Assembly (NCBI GenBank): GCA_937941095.1
Contig: CALDYJ010000147.1
Location: 1 to 42,015 of the forward strand
Direction of reading: 5' to 3'
DNA: 42,015 bases
Source: an uncultured Saprospiraceae bacterium
GTDB lineage: Bacteria; Bacteroidota; Bacteroidia; Chitinophagales; Saprospiraceae
The notes below the pieces were generated by a model. It had not been told where the DNA came from. It made no database searches and was given only the letters and a program-made list of their open reading frames with translations. This document shows, piece by piece, positions 32,350 through 41,173 of the stretch. A program made the position numbers and the translations under genes. Positions within the stretch are counted from its first letter, which is position 1; each line of letters starts with the position of its first letter.

Positions 32350-32910
32350 ATGTCTGTAACCAGAATAGCTTCAAGATACGCTAAGTCATTATTAGATCTT
32401 GCCATTGAGCAGAATCAAATGGATAGAGTACTTGAAGACATGAATTACCTTAAAGAGGCTGTACAAAGTAGAGACCTTTACCTTATGTTAAAGAGTCCTA
32501 TCATCAATACAAGTAAGAAGAAAGAAATCATCAATGTCCTTTTTAATGACAAATTCGACAAAATGTCAATGGGCTTTATGAACATCATCGTTGGCAAAGG
32601 AAGAGAAAGATACCTTCCTGAAATTGCTGCTGAGTTTGAAAAGCAATACAAAGCACATAAAAGGATTTCTACAGCTGTCATTACTTCTGCTCATCAACTT
32701 TCTGAAGCGGCTGTGGCTAAAATCAAAGCCAAATTATTAGCTTCTAAAATTACTGATGATTCAGTAGAATTAGTGACTAAAATAGATCCAGACTTAATCG
32801 GAGGTTTTATCATAGAAATTGGAGACAAACTTTATGACGCTTCTGTAGCTGGAAAATTAGATAAACTTAAACAAGAATTTGTAGGGAATACTTACAAACT
32901 TCAATACTAA
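32350..32910 (+). CDS. atpH: ATP synthase F1 subunit delta
   Basis: This 186-residue subunit joins the stalk to the top of F1. The N-terminal helical domain begins ASRYAKSLLDLAIEQNQ, the usual family opening. The C-terminal part has DPDLIGGFIIEIGDKLYDAS, the conserved family signature. It begins 1 bp after atpF, so the two are translationally linked. Confidence 0.95.
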   Translation: MSVTRIASRYAKSLLDLAIEQNQMDRVLEDMNYLKEAVQSRDLYLMLKSPIINTSKKKEIINVLFNDKFDKMSMGFMNIIVGKGRERYLPEIAAEFEKQYKAHKRISTAVITSAHQLSEAAVAKIKAKLLASKITDDSVELVTKIDPDLIGGFIIEIGDKLYDASVAGKLDKLKQEFVGNTYKLQY

Positions 32911-32941
32911 TAAAATTTTTAAATCATAAAATAATTAGCAC

Positions 32942-34528
32942 ATGGCTGATGTAAAACCAGGAGAAATTTCCGCAATACTTAAGCAGCAGCTTTCTGGATT
33001 TAAAACAGAATCTGAATTGGAAGAAGTAGGAACCGTACTTCAAGTAGGTGACGGTATCGCTCGTGTATACGGACTAACTGCAGCACAAGCTGGAGAATTG
33101 GTAACTTTCGAAACAGGCGTTGAAGCAATCGTACTTAACTTAGAAGAAGATAACGTAGGTGTTGTATTAATGGGACCTGGTGATGGTATCAAAGAAGGTT
33201 CAACTGTAAGAAGAACTGGAAACATCGCCTCGATCAATGTTGGTGAAGGTTATGTAGGGCGTGTTGTAAATGCCTTAGGCCAACCTATTGACGGAAAAGG
33301 ACCAATTGCAGGAGCTACTTACCAAATGCCTTTGGAAAGAAAAGCACCTGGGGTAATCTACAGAGAACCTGTTGCTGAACCTTTACAAACCGGTATCAAA
33401 GCAATCGATGCAATGATCCCAATAGGTAGAGGACAAAGAGAGCTAATTATTGGTGATAGACAAACTGGTAAAACGGCTATCGCTATCGATACCATAATTA
33501 ATCAAAAAGAGTTTTACGATAAAGGAGAACCTGTATTTTGTATTTATGTAGCTTCTGGTCAAAAAGCTTCTACAGTAGCCAATGTGGCAAAAACCTTAGA
33601 AGAAAACGGAGCGATGGCTTATACAGTAATTGTATCAGCTTCAGCTTCTGATCCTGCACCACTTCAGTTTTATGCACCTTTCTCTGGAGCATGTATTGGA
33701 GAATTCTTTAGAGATACAGGAAGACCAGCACTAATCATCTACGATGATTTGTCTAAGCAGGCAGTAGCTTATAGAGAAGTTTCTCTTTTATTAAGAAGAC
33801 CTCCAGGACGTGAAGCTTATCCTGGTGATGTATTCTACCTTCACTCTAGATTATTAGAGCGTGCAGCAAAAGTTATTAATAATGATAAGATCGCTAATCA
33901 AATGAACGATCTGCCGGAGTCATTAAAAAATGCTGGTTTAGTAAAAGGTGGAGGATCATTAACTGCACTACCTATCATTGAAACTCAAGCAGGTGACGTT
34001 TCTGCTTATATCCCAACCAACGTAATATCAATTACAGATGGTCAGATATTCTTAGAATCAAACCTATTTAATGCAGGTGTAAGACCAGCAATTAACGTGG
34101 GTATCTCAGTATCAAGGGTAGGAGGTAATGCTCAGATTAAATCAATGAAGAAAGTATCTGGTACATTAAAATTAGACCAAGCACAGTATAGAGAACTTGA
34201 GGCATTTTCAAAATTTGGATCTGACTTAGATGCAGTGACAATGGCTATCCTTGAAAAAGGAAAAAGAAATGTTGAAGTATTAAAACAAGCTCAGTATTCT
34301 CCATTAACAGTAGAAAAGCAAGTAGCAATAATTTACTTAGGCTCTAAAGGACTACTTAAGGATGTTCCTGTAAATAAAGTGAAAGAGTTTGAAGAAAATT
34401 TCTTAACTACTCTTGAAAAGAGAAGCCCAGAAACTTTAAGCACTTTCAAGTCTGGAAAATTGACTGACGAAGCAACTAAGTACATTACCGATTTAGCTGC
34501 TGAATTAAGTAGCCAGTACAAAGCATAA
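32942..34528 (+). CDS. atpA: ATP synthase F1 subunit alpha
   Basis: This 528-residue nucleotide-binding subunit forms the F1 hexamer with beta. The Walker A is GDRQTGKT at 171-178, and the C-terminal family signature is [31 protein letters not shown] and the DELSEED-free C-terminal domain are typical of alpha. It is preceded by a 31-bp spacer and followed by an unusually long 138-bp spacer with nested inverted repeats before atpG. Confidence 0.97.
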   Translation: MADVKPGEISAILKQQLSGFKTESELEEVGTVLQVGDGIARVYGLTAAQAGELVTFETGVEAIVLNLEEDNVGVVLMGPGDGIKEGSTVRRTGNIASINVGEGYVGRVVNALGQPIDGKGPIAGATYQMPLERKAPGVIYREPVAEPLQTGIKAIDAMIPIGRGQRELIIGDRQTGKTAIAIDTIINQKEFYDKGEPVFCIYVASGQKASTVANVAKTLEENGAMAYTVIVSASASDPAPLQFYAPFSGACIGEFFRDTGRPALIIYDDLSKQAVAYREVSLLLRRPPGREAYPGDVFYLHSRLLERAAKVINNDKIANQMNDLPESLKNAGLVKGGGSLTALPIIETQAGDVSAYIPTNVISITDGQIFLESNLFNAGVRPAINVGISVSRVGGNAQIKSMKKVSGTLKLDQAQYRELEAFSKFGSDLDAVTMAILEKGKRNVEVLKQAQYSPLTVEKQVAIIYLGSKGLLKDVPVNKVKEFEENFLTTLEKRSPETLSTFKSGKLTDEATKYITDLAAELSSQYKA

Positions 34529-34540
34529 TATGTAGTCGAT

Positions 34541-34657
34541 AGTCCTTCGTCTTTAGTCTTTTCAAGCACTAATGACGAAGGACTTAACCATAATATTAAT
34601 CGTTTATTCTTAAGTCGGTTTAAAAAGTCTAAAGACTTACGACTAAAGACAAAAGAC
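34541..34657. repeat. nested inverted and direct repeats in the atpA-atpG spacer
   Basis: AGTCCTTCGTC (34541-34551) pairs perfectly with GACGAAGGACT (34574-34584). GTCTTTAGTC (34549-34558) pairs with GACTAAAGAC (34641-34650). AAGTCT-AA-AGACTT (34625-34638) is a third hairpin. The first two compete because they share bases 34549-34551. GTCTTTAGTC recurs at 35651-35660, beyond atpG. No T run follows, so this is not a plain terminator. Confidence 0.85.
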
Positions 34658-34666
34658 TCAAAAAAA

Positions 34667-35587
34667 ATGGGTGCAAACCTTAAAGAAGTAAGAGAAAGAA
34701 TCAAGTCAGTATCTTCTACACAGCAGATCACTAAAGCCATGAAAATGGTTTCTGCAGCTAAATTACGTAGAGCTCAACAAGCGATTCAACAGATGAGACC
34801 TTATTCTGAAAAGATGAATGATATGTTGAGTAACATCATGTCAGGCATGGAAGCAGGTGATGCTGTTACTTCTTTTGGGATTAATAGAGAGATTAAGAAT
34901 GTATTGATTGTTGTGGTTACTTCTTCAAGAGGATTGTGTGGGGCATTTAATGCCAATGTAATCAAAGCAGCTTTAGCAAGAATTGAAGAAAAATATGCAG
35001 CACAAAAAGCAGCAAAAAAAGTAAGCATTCTCTGTGTTGGTAAAAAAGGCTTTGATTTTTTTAAAAAGAGAACTGATGAATACAATGTGATCACTGATCA
35101 TGTAAATCTTTTTGAAGATTTGAGCTTCAATAACATTGCACCTGTTGCCAATGAAATAATGGACGGCTTTAGTGCTGGAAAATATGATGCCATCGAAATC
35201 TCCTACGGAAGATTTAAAAATGCGGCTGTTCAATTTCCAACCATCGAACCTTACATTCCTGTAGCACCTAAAAAAGTATCAGAATCAGAATTAGCGTCTG
35301 CCAAAGGTAAAAAAATGGCAAAGCCTGATTACATCTTTGAACCAGACAAACAAAAGTTATTAGAATCACTGATTCCTTCTATCCTTCAGAATCAGTTCCA
35401 AAAAACGTTGCTTGATACACATGCTTCTGAACATGGCGCTAGAATGACTGCCATGGATAAAGCAACAGAAAATGCAGAAGACCTGAAAAAAGAATTAAAA
35501 ATTACTTACAACAAAGCTAGACAAGAAGCGATTACAAAAGAGCTTTCAGAAATTGTTGGTGGAGCAGCAGCCTTAGAAGGAGCTTAG
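34667..35587 (+). CDS. atpG: ATP synthase F1 subunit gamma
   Basis: This 306-residue central rotor shaft has an N-terminal helix starting NLKEVRERIKSVSSTQQITK, continuing MKMVSAAKLRRAQQA. The conserved C-terminal helix includes ASEHGARMTAMDKATENAED. The middle Rossmann-like part has VVVTSSRGLCGAFNANV. It is the last gene of the operon here. Genes for beta and epsilon do not follow; downstream is a convergent two-component pair. Confidence 0.97.
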   Translation: MGANLKEVRERIKSVSSTQQITKAMKMVSAAKLRRAQQAIQQMRPYSEKMNDMLSNIMSGMEAGDAVTSFGINREIKNVLIVVVTSSRGLCGAFNANVIKAALARIEEKYAAQKAAKKVSILCVGKKGFDFFKKRTDEYNVITDHVNLFEDLSFNNIAPVANEIMDGFSAGKYDAIEISYGRFKNAAVQFPTIEPYIPVAPKKVSESELASAKGKKMAKPDYIFEPDKQKLLESLIPSILQNQFQKTLLDTHASEHGARMTAMDKATENAEDLKKELKITYNKARQEAITKELSEIVGGAAALEGA

Positions 35588-35743
35588 TAAGGTATTTAAT
35601 TAGACTAGTTTCAAAAATTTATATTCATCTCTGTTTAAAGATCTAATGTGGTCTTTAGTCCCTGGTCTATAGTGCACCGAATTTCTTTCATACTTAAATA
35701 TTGGATTCCAAGAATTCAAATCAAAAACGCTTTTTACTTAAAT

Positions 35744-35764
35744 TCAACCATCAACCATCAACTA
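35744..35764. repeat. 7-bp period repeat at the 3' end of the LuxR-type regulator gene
   Basis: TCAACCA occurs twice and TCAACTA once in tandem. The last unit contains the stop codon of the regulator gene. Low-complexity spacer DNA of unknown meaning. Confidence 0.7.
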
Positions 35765-36409
35765 AAACTCAATTAATTTAAGTTCGATGGCTTTCTTAAC
35801 CAATCCAACAGAATTTCTAACTTGAAATTTTTGCATCAAATTTTTTCGATGAGTTTCCACCGTATTGATGCTGATGTACAATTTTTCTGAGATCTCTTGA
35901 GTAGTATATTCTTCACTGATAAGAGACAATACTTCTTTTTCTCTTTTAGTTAAATTAGGGATAAAAGACAAATTGCTCTTTCTACTTTGTTCGCCCATTA
36001 AAGAGTTCATGTAAATTTCTGAAATCTTATCATCTAGAAATTTTTCTCCGCCATAGACTTTACGAATAGCGGTATCTAATTGAGCAATGTTGGTAGATTT
36101 TGAGACGTAACCTAAAGCTCCACATTTTAAAATTTTCTTCACGATGCTTATCTCCAAATGAGACGACAGGGCAATTATTTTTAAGTCTGGATCTGTTTTG
36201 ATTAGCTTTTTCGTTAACTCAATCCCATTAGTATTAGGAAGAGAAATGTCCATTAATACAACATCAGGAACTGACTTAGGAATGTCATTTAAAGCCTCAT
36301 CACCAGAAGTAGCAAAACCAACGCATTCTATGTCTTGCTCAGCTTCCAAGTGGTTTTGGATGGCGTCAATTAAAATTTTATGATCGTCTACTATGTATAC
36401 TTTTATCAT
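35762..36409 (-). CDS. NarL/LuxR-family response regulator
   Basis: This 215-residue regulator has a receiver domain (1-120) with acidic pocket D8/D9 and phosphoacceptor D54 in LMDISLPNTNG. The conserved Ser/Thr is in ALSSH and the Lys in YVSKS. A C-terminal LuxR-type helix-turn-helix follows (LTKREKEVLSLISEEYTTQE, then INTVETHRKNLMQKF). Its start overlaps the stop of the TPR histidine kinase by 4 bp (ATGA), marking the two as cognate partners. Targets are unknown. Confidence 0.93.
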   Translation of the reverse strand: MIKVYIVDDHKILIDAIQNHLEAEQDIECVGFATSGDEALNDIPKSVPDVVLMDISLPNTNGIELTKKLIKTDPDLKIIALSSHLEISIVKKILKCGALGYVSKSTNIAQLDTAIRKVYGGEKFLDDKISEIYMNSLMGEQSRKSNLSFIPNLTKREKEVLSLISEEYTTQEISEKLYISINTVETHRKNLMQKFQVRNSVGLVKKAIELKLIEF

Positions 36410-38361
36410 TTTATTGGGATTTCTATATTAAACTCTGTACCTGATTTATTGGTCATTTGAATCGTACCGTCCAAATATTTAATTCTTGATTTTATGCCAC
36501 TTAAGCCCATGCTCTTTAAATGGTCAGCATGCCATGCTTTCTCACTCATGCCTTTACCATTATCTTTAATAATGACCTTTAAAGTTTTTTCATCCTTCCA
36601 GGATTCTAATTTAATAAAAGCCCCGCCTGAATGCTTTTCTATGTTTTGTGTGATTTCTTGAAATATTCTATACAGCATTAATGCACGTTGTTTGTCTCTT
36701 ATTTGATCAAGATCATGTAACTCCTCATCAATTTCATATCCTTTATTCTTCAAGTGGTGAGTTAGATCTTCAATAGCTCCTTCAAGTCCTGTCAATTCAA
36801 ATGCAACCGGAGTCATGTTATGACTAATTCTTCTGATCTCCGTTGATGCCTTATCTATGATGTCATCTAATTGTATTGCAATGTTTGAATCCTTGAAGTT
36901 TTGTTCTTTTTTCTGTAAGGCAAGCATTTTCATTTTAATGGTAGTCATCAAAGTCCCGATATTGTCGTGCAAATCTTGAGCAATCCGCTTGCGCTCTTCT
37001 TCTTGACCTTCCAAAATTGACTCCATAGCTATCAGTTGATTCTCTTGCTTCAACACATTTATTTCTGCTTGTTTTAGTTCCAACTCCTGCTTCTGTAATC
37101 TTCGTTTATTTTTATGTTCTAAATGAATGAAGTAAAACCCTGTTGCCAAACCTAAGATTAGATAACTAAAACCAAATAAGTATAAACGTTGTTTATGCTT
37201 ACTCGCTTGCAAAGCATAATTTTGTTCTATGATCAGTTTTTCTTTTTTTTCGTTTTGATACTTCTCTTCGATGTCTTTAAAATTTAGGGCTCTGTCCACA
37301 GAATTAAGACTATCATTTGCGATATGAAATCTCTGATGAAATTTTAAAGCATGTTCAAAATTTCCGTTTCTTTCAGCAATGACGCTTATGTTATTGGCAA
37401 GTTCTTTTTGATCTTGCAAGGATAATTTGTCTAAGCTTTCCAGCTTGATGTTTTTGATGATTTCAAATGCTTCTTTGATCTTACCCATTTTAGTAAGAAT
37501 AATGGCATTGCCAGATAAATAGATATTGTATTCTTTTTCTAGTGAATCATCACCGTAAAATTTTAAAACCTCATTAGAATAGTTTAATGCTTCAGCGTAT
37601 TTATTTTGGGAAGATAGAAGAGCTGCTATGTTTATCTTGTTTCTTATAGAAAATCTTGAACCTTCTTTCTCTATGCCTTCTATTTTTTTATAATAGTGTA
37701 AAGCAGAATCTAACATGTGAAGATTCTTATACACGATGCCTAGATTTCCCATTGCCCATTTGTCTTCAGGATTCATTGACAAGACTTGGTGATAATATTT
37801 TTTTGCTTTCGAGAACTGCTTTTTTTCTAGGTAAATGTATCCAATCCCAGAAAGCGTGATTTTGGCAGATTTGGGCTTATTTAATCTTCTAAATCCTTCC
37901 AATACTTTAAATCGAATTTCAAGAGCTTCATCAAAATCGCCAAAAACACTCTTAATGCTAGCATAATTGTCTAACATGCAAAGAGCCCTAAATTCATTTC
38001 CAATCGCTAGTGCTAAATTTTCTGCAAGTTTCAAATCTTCAAGCGCCAATTGTTTTCGCTTACTTTCTCTATATATCTTTGAACGAGCATTAAGACAATT
38101 TATAAATAAGGCAGTGTCAGGGATTCCTTGGCTTAATTGAACGGCTTCATTAATGTAATTTTCGGCTTTAGCTAAACTGTCTGCGTAGGTGTAAAAATAC
38201 TCCGTACTCAAATCCCATAGTCTTTCGACTTTGATGGAATCATTTGAAGCAGTATTTATCTTTATTTTAAGACTATCAATTAAAGGAGTAGAACTAAGTT
38301 TCCATGGAAAGCAGCAAAAAACAAGTAGGCTAACAAAGATCAAAGATCTCATATTAATCAT
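36406..38361 (-). CDS. TPR-containing sensor histidine kinase (HisKA_3 type)
   Basis: This 651-residue kinase has a signal-like N-terminus (MRSLIFVSLLVFCCFPW, after MIN), then about 340 residues of tetratricopeptide repeats placed in the periplasm. One membrane segment follows (about 392-412, LYLFGFSYLILGLATGFYF), then a coiled-coil linker. The kinase core has H465 in ERKRIAQDLHDNIGTLMTTI, an N-like box in ITQNIEKHSGG, and DNGKGM. This architecture is common in Bacteroidota and pairs with LuxR-type regulators, here the overlapping downstream gene. The signal is unknown. An alternative start is the ATG three codons inside. Confidence 0.92.
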   Translation of the reverse strand: MINMRSLIFVSLLVFCCFPWKLSSTPLIDSLKIKINTASNDSIKVERLWDLSTEYFYTYADSLAKAENYINEAVQLSQGIPDTALFINCLNARSKIYRESKRKQLALEDLKLAENLALAIGNEFRALCMLDNYASIKSVFGDFDEALEIRFKVLEGFRRLNKPKSAKITLSGIGYIYLEKKQFSKAKKYYHQVLSMNPEDKWAMGNLGIVYKNLHMLDSALHYYKKIEGIEKEGSRFSIRNKINIAALLSSQNKYAEALNYSNEVLKFYGDDSLEKEYNIYLSGNAIILTKMGKIKEAFEIIKNIKLESLDKLSLQDQKELANNISVIAERNGNFEHALKFHQRFHIANDSLNSVDRALNFKDIEEKYQNEKKEKLIIEQNYALQASKHKQRLYLFGFSYLILGLATGFYFIHLEHKNKRRLQKQELELKQAEINVLKQENQLIAMESILEGQEEERKRIAQDLHDNIGTLMTTIKMKMLALQKKEQNFKDSNIAIQLDDIIDKASTEIRRISHNMTPVAFELTGLEGAIEDLTHHLKNKGYEIDEELHDLDQIRDKQRALMLYRIFQEITQNIEKHSGGAFIKLESWKDEKTLKVIIKDNGKGMSEKAWHADHLKSMGLSGIKSRIKYLDGTIQMTNKSGTEFNIEIPIK

Positions 38362-38432
38362 TCATTTAATTCGATAGGGTTTGGCTAAGAATATTATTCT
38401 TATCTACTGAATATACAGAAAAATCCAATAAA

Positions 38433-38440
38433 CAAAGATA
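38433..38440 (-). promoter_or_regulatory. promoter -7 element of the TPR kinase/regulator operon
   Basis: On the minus strand TATCTTTG matches TAnnTTTG exactly, about 72 bases upstream of the kinase start. No -33 TTTG lies at a normal distance. Confidence 0.5.
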
Positions 38441-38557
38441 ATGATGAGCTCCCCTTATCTGATCACCTTAAACAATGATTAATCATATATCACGGAATAC
38501 AGTTAGTCGCAGTATTTATTGATGTAGGCTTATAGAATGGTTTTTCTTTGGAGTTAT

Positions 38558-39928
38558 TTATTGAGGCAAATGTTTATGAGCCTTTGCACCCAAATTCTTC
38601 ACTTTTTCTGCTCTTGTTACGAGATTTCCAGTTCCAGTTTTTAGTTTTTTCATGCCTTCGTCAAATGCAGATTGTGTCTGCTGGATTCGTTTGCCAATAG
38701 CTTCCATGTCAATTAAAAAGGCTGCAAATTTATCATACATTTTTCCTGCTTCGCTTGCAATCTCGATGGCATTGCGTTGTTGCTTTTCATTTCTCCATAA
38801 ACTATCCACAGTTTTTAAGGTAGCAAGTAAAGTTGAAGGCGTTACAATCACGATATTTTTTTCGAAGGCGTAGCCATAAAGATCTGCATTTTGTTTTAAA
38901 GCACTCCCAAATGCAGTCTCTATTGGTACGAACATAAGTACAAAGTCTGGGCTTCCAATTTCATATAAATCCTGATAGTTTTTTACGGACAAGCCATCAA
39001 TGTGTTTTTTTATGGAATTGCTGTTGTCCTTTGCAGCTTGCATCATTTCATTATCATTATCCGCATTGATAAAACGCTCATAAGCTTTTAAGGAGACCTT
39101 AGAATCAATGATGATTTTTTTATTGTCTGGAAGGTCAATGACAACATCTGGTCTTTGTAAATTTCCATCGCTGTTTCGCAATGAGCTTTGTATAAAATAT
39201 TCTCTGTTTTTTTGTAAACCAGATTTATCTAATATAGATTCTAAAATCAATTCGCCCCAACTTCCTTGAATTTTGGAATCTTGCTTTAAAGCTTTTGTTA
39301 AGTTATTAGCTTCAGTTGACATTTTTTCATTAAGATCTCGCAAGCCAGAAATTTGTTCTTTTAAAGAGGAATGCCTGGCGATGGATTCTTTGTCACTGCT
39401 TTCAATTTTTTCTTCGAAGGTTTTTATTTTTTCCTTCAAAGGACTTAATATTTCATTTAATCCTTTCTTTTGTTCCTCTTCAAATTTCTTTGACTTTTCA
39501 TCGAGTAACTGGTTGGCTAAGTTTTTAAATTCTAATTGAGAATTAGATTTCATCTCTTTAAAAACTTTCATTTGCTCATCTAACTTGTCATAGAGCGATC
39601 TATTGTCTGCGCTTAAAGTAGCAAGGTCTTTATTAAGACTGATTATTTGATCTTGGTTTTTGTTGAGAGCAGTTTGCTGCTGACTATTGATTTCTTTTTC
39701 TTTTTCATAATGCTCATTCAAAAATTGGAGTCTCATGTCAAGATCCTTTAATTTTTGAGCTTGTATTTGATTAGTACTTTTTTCTAAAGCTAAATCACCT
39801 TGAATTTTTTGGAAAACATTTTTTTTAACCCGACTGGATGAATAGAATAACCAAGCAAGGACCCATGTCATTATAATGGCAAGGCCAATAATCATTAAAA
39901 ATGTAAAACTATCAATGGAAGAAGGCAT
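38558..39928 (-). CDS. rmuC: RmuC family DNA recombination protein
   Basis: This 456-residue protein begins MPSSIDSFTFLM and has an N-terminal membrane helix (about 10-30). A long coiled coil follows to about residue 190, then the RmuC domain with QGSWGELILESILDKSGL and IIIDSKVSLKAYERF, the PD-(D/E)xK-like nuclease core. RmuC limits recombination at inverted repeats in E. coli; its biochemistry is poorly known. The open frame can extend ten codons to a TTG (39956-39958), but the ATG at 39926-39928 places the membrane helix normally, so I chose it. Confidence 0.9.
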   Translation of the reverse strand: MPSSIDSFTFLMIIGLAIIMTWVLAWLFYSSSRVKKNVFQKIQGDLALEKSTNQIQAQKLKDLDMRLQFLNEHYEKEKEINSQQQTALNKNQDQIISLNKDLATLSADNRSLYDKLDEQMKVFKEMKSNSQLEFKNLANQLLDEKSKKFEEEQKKGLNEILSPLKEKIKTFEEKIESSDKESIARHSSLKEQISGLRDLNEKMSTEANNLTKALKQDSKIQGSWGELILESILDKSGLQKNREYFIQSSLRNSDGNLQRPDVVIDLPDNKKIIIDSKVSLKAYERFINADNDNEMMQAAKDNSNSIKKHIDGLSVKNYQDLYEIGSPDFVLMFVPIETAFGSALKQNADLYGYAFEKNIVIVTPSTLLATLKTVDSLWRNEKQQRNAIEIASEAGKMYDKFAAFLIDMEAIGKRIQQTQSAFDEGMKKLKTGTGNLVTRAEKVKNLGAKAHKHLPQ

Positions 39929-40073
39929 GGGCAATAATTTGTTAAGATTTATACGCAAAGGCTTCCTGTTTAGTTTGCTAGATAGCGTTAAAACTTTGAA
40001 GGATTTATGCTAGCAAAATAGGAGTTTATGAACCATAATTGAGTATCAATGTTTAACATACAAATTATCCCTT

Positions 40074-41117
40074 ATGAAAACATTGCTGACTTTATTAGCG
40101 CTCAACTTAGCATCGTATTCTTTAAGTGCTCAAACCATTGGCAATGATTGGAAATATGAAATTGGGCAATTTAGAGAAGTTATGGTTGCCCGAGCCGAGG
40201 ATTTATCTAGAATTGATGTTGGTCCTGAAGGTGAAAATCAATTATGGAATTTTGGTTTAATAAGATCTAGGAATGAATACAGAATCGATTTCATTGCTGC
40301 TTCTGAAATGGATCCTACACCAGCGACTCCTACATATGATATAAGAGATTATGGTAATATTGGTTGGATTGATAAAAGATCCAATTATGGGGTTATTTAT
40401 AATACTGAAGAATCAAATAGATTGTCTTACATAGGTAAGGTCAATTCAGCAAAAGATGATCCTATATTTTTTCCAAGTCTAATTGATGATTTTATTTTTC
40501 CTTTAAGTTATGGAAAGGAGTTTTATGTTGAAAATAATTCTTTCAGGTATACCGAATTAACACAACCGGGCCTAGATTCTATTAGAATAATTTTTTCTTT
40601 TGATGCGATAGGCACACTCATTACACCAGATGGTACTTATGGTAATGTCTTTCGAGTGAAGAGTACAACTTATTTTAAAAATGAAATAATTGAAGGAAAA
40701 GAGATCAACACAAAATACTCCTGGTATAAAGAGAGCTTGTCAAACGAATTAGCTTTTGCAGAAATAAATCAATATGGATATTGTGTCAGATTTGAATGGA
40801 AAAAAGAAAAAAGAAATACAAACGAAGCAATCGAAAATGAAACTCAATCAGTAGGAGGTTTAGACCTCTTACGGGTTAAACAAAACCAAAGAACAACGGA
40901 CCCCTTATTTATATATTCAAGTTTACCATTGACTGTAGACCTTAAACTGTATTCTTCTGATGGTAAATTCTGGCAATTGAATAATGAGCTGATATTAAAG
41001 AATGAGAATGAGATAGCACTGTCTAGGAATATATCTGCAGGTATTCACGTTTTAAAAATCACAGATACAATCAGCAATAAAAGTAAAGCTTTTAAGATAA
41101 TGGTATATAGAGATTGA
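40074..41117 (+). CDS. secreted protein of unknown function, possible T9SS-like tail
   Basis: I do not recognise the main domain of this 347-residue protein. A signal peptide (1-19, ending SLSAQ) is followed by a beta-rich region with many aromatic residues (WNFGLIRSRNEYRIDF and later YFKNEIIEGKEI). The last 75 residues (LKLYSSDGKFWQL, then ISAGIHVLKIT) resemble a diverged type A T9SS sorting domain, lacking the usual PNP motif at its start. Two cysteines at most are visible. It is monocistronic and convergent with another T9SS protein, sharing the intergenic hairpin. Confidence 0.75.
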   Translation: MKTLLTLLALNLASYSLSAQTIGNDWKYEIGQFREVMVARAEDLSRIDVGPEGENQLWNFGLIRSRNEYRIDFIAASEMDPTPATPTYDIRDYGNIGWIDKRSNYGVIYNTEESNRLSYIGKVNSAKDDPIFFPSLIDDFIFPLSYGKEFYVENNSFRYTELTQPGLDSIRIIFSFDAIGTLITPDGTYGNVFRVKSTTYFKNEIIEGKEINTKYSWYKESLSNELAFAEINQYGYCVRFEWKKEKRNTNEAIENETQSVGGLDLLRVKQNQRTTDPLFIYSSLPLTVDLKLYSSDGKFWQLNNELILKNENEIALSRNISAGIHVLKITDTISNKSKAFKIMVYRD

Positions 41118-41130
41118 TGATTGTTTAAAT

Positions 41131-41165
41131 AAAAAAGGATTCCCAACGCCGAAGCGAAGGGAATC
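41131..41165 (-). terminator. terminator with UUCG tetraloop
   Basis: On the minus strand GATTCCC pairs with GGGAATC (41138-41144 and 41159-41165) and the inner part forms CGC-TTCG-GCG, an extra-stable tetraloop hairpin, followed by TTTTTT. It ends the minus-strand T9SS protein gene. On the plus strand it has no T run after it. Confidence 0.85.
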
Positions 41166-41173
41166 ACAAACTC

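Noticed and set aside
35588..35761. Terminator between atpG and the LuxR regulator gene
   Set aside because: No stem with a T run was found in the convergent spacer, only short-word repeats.
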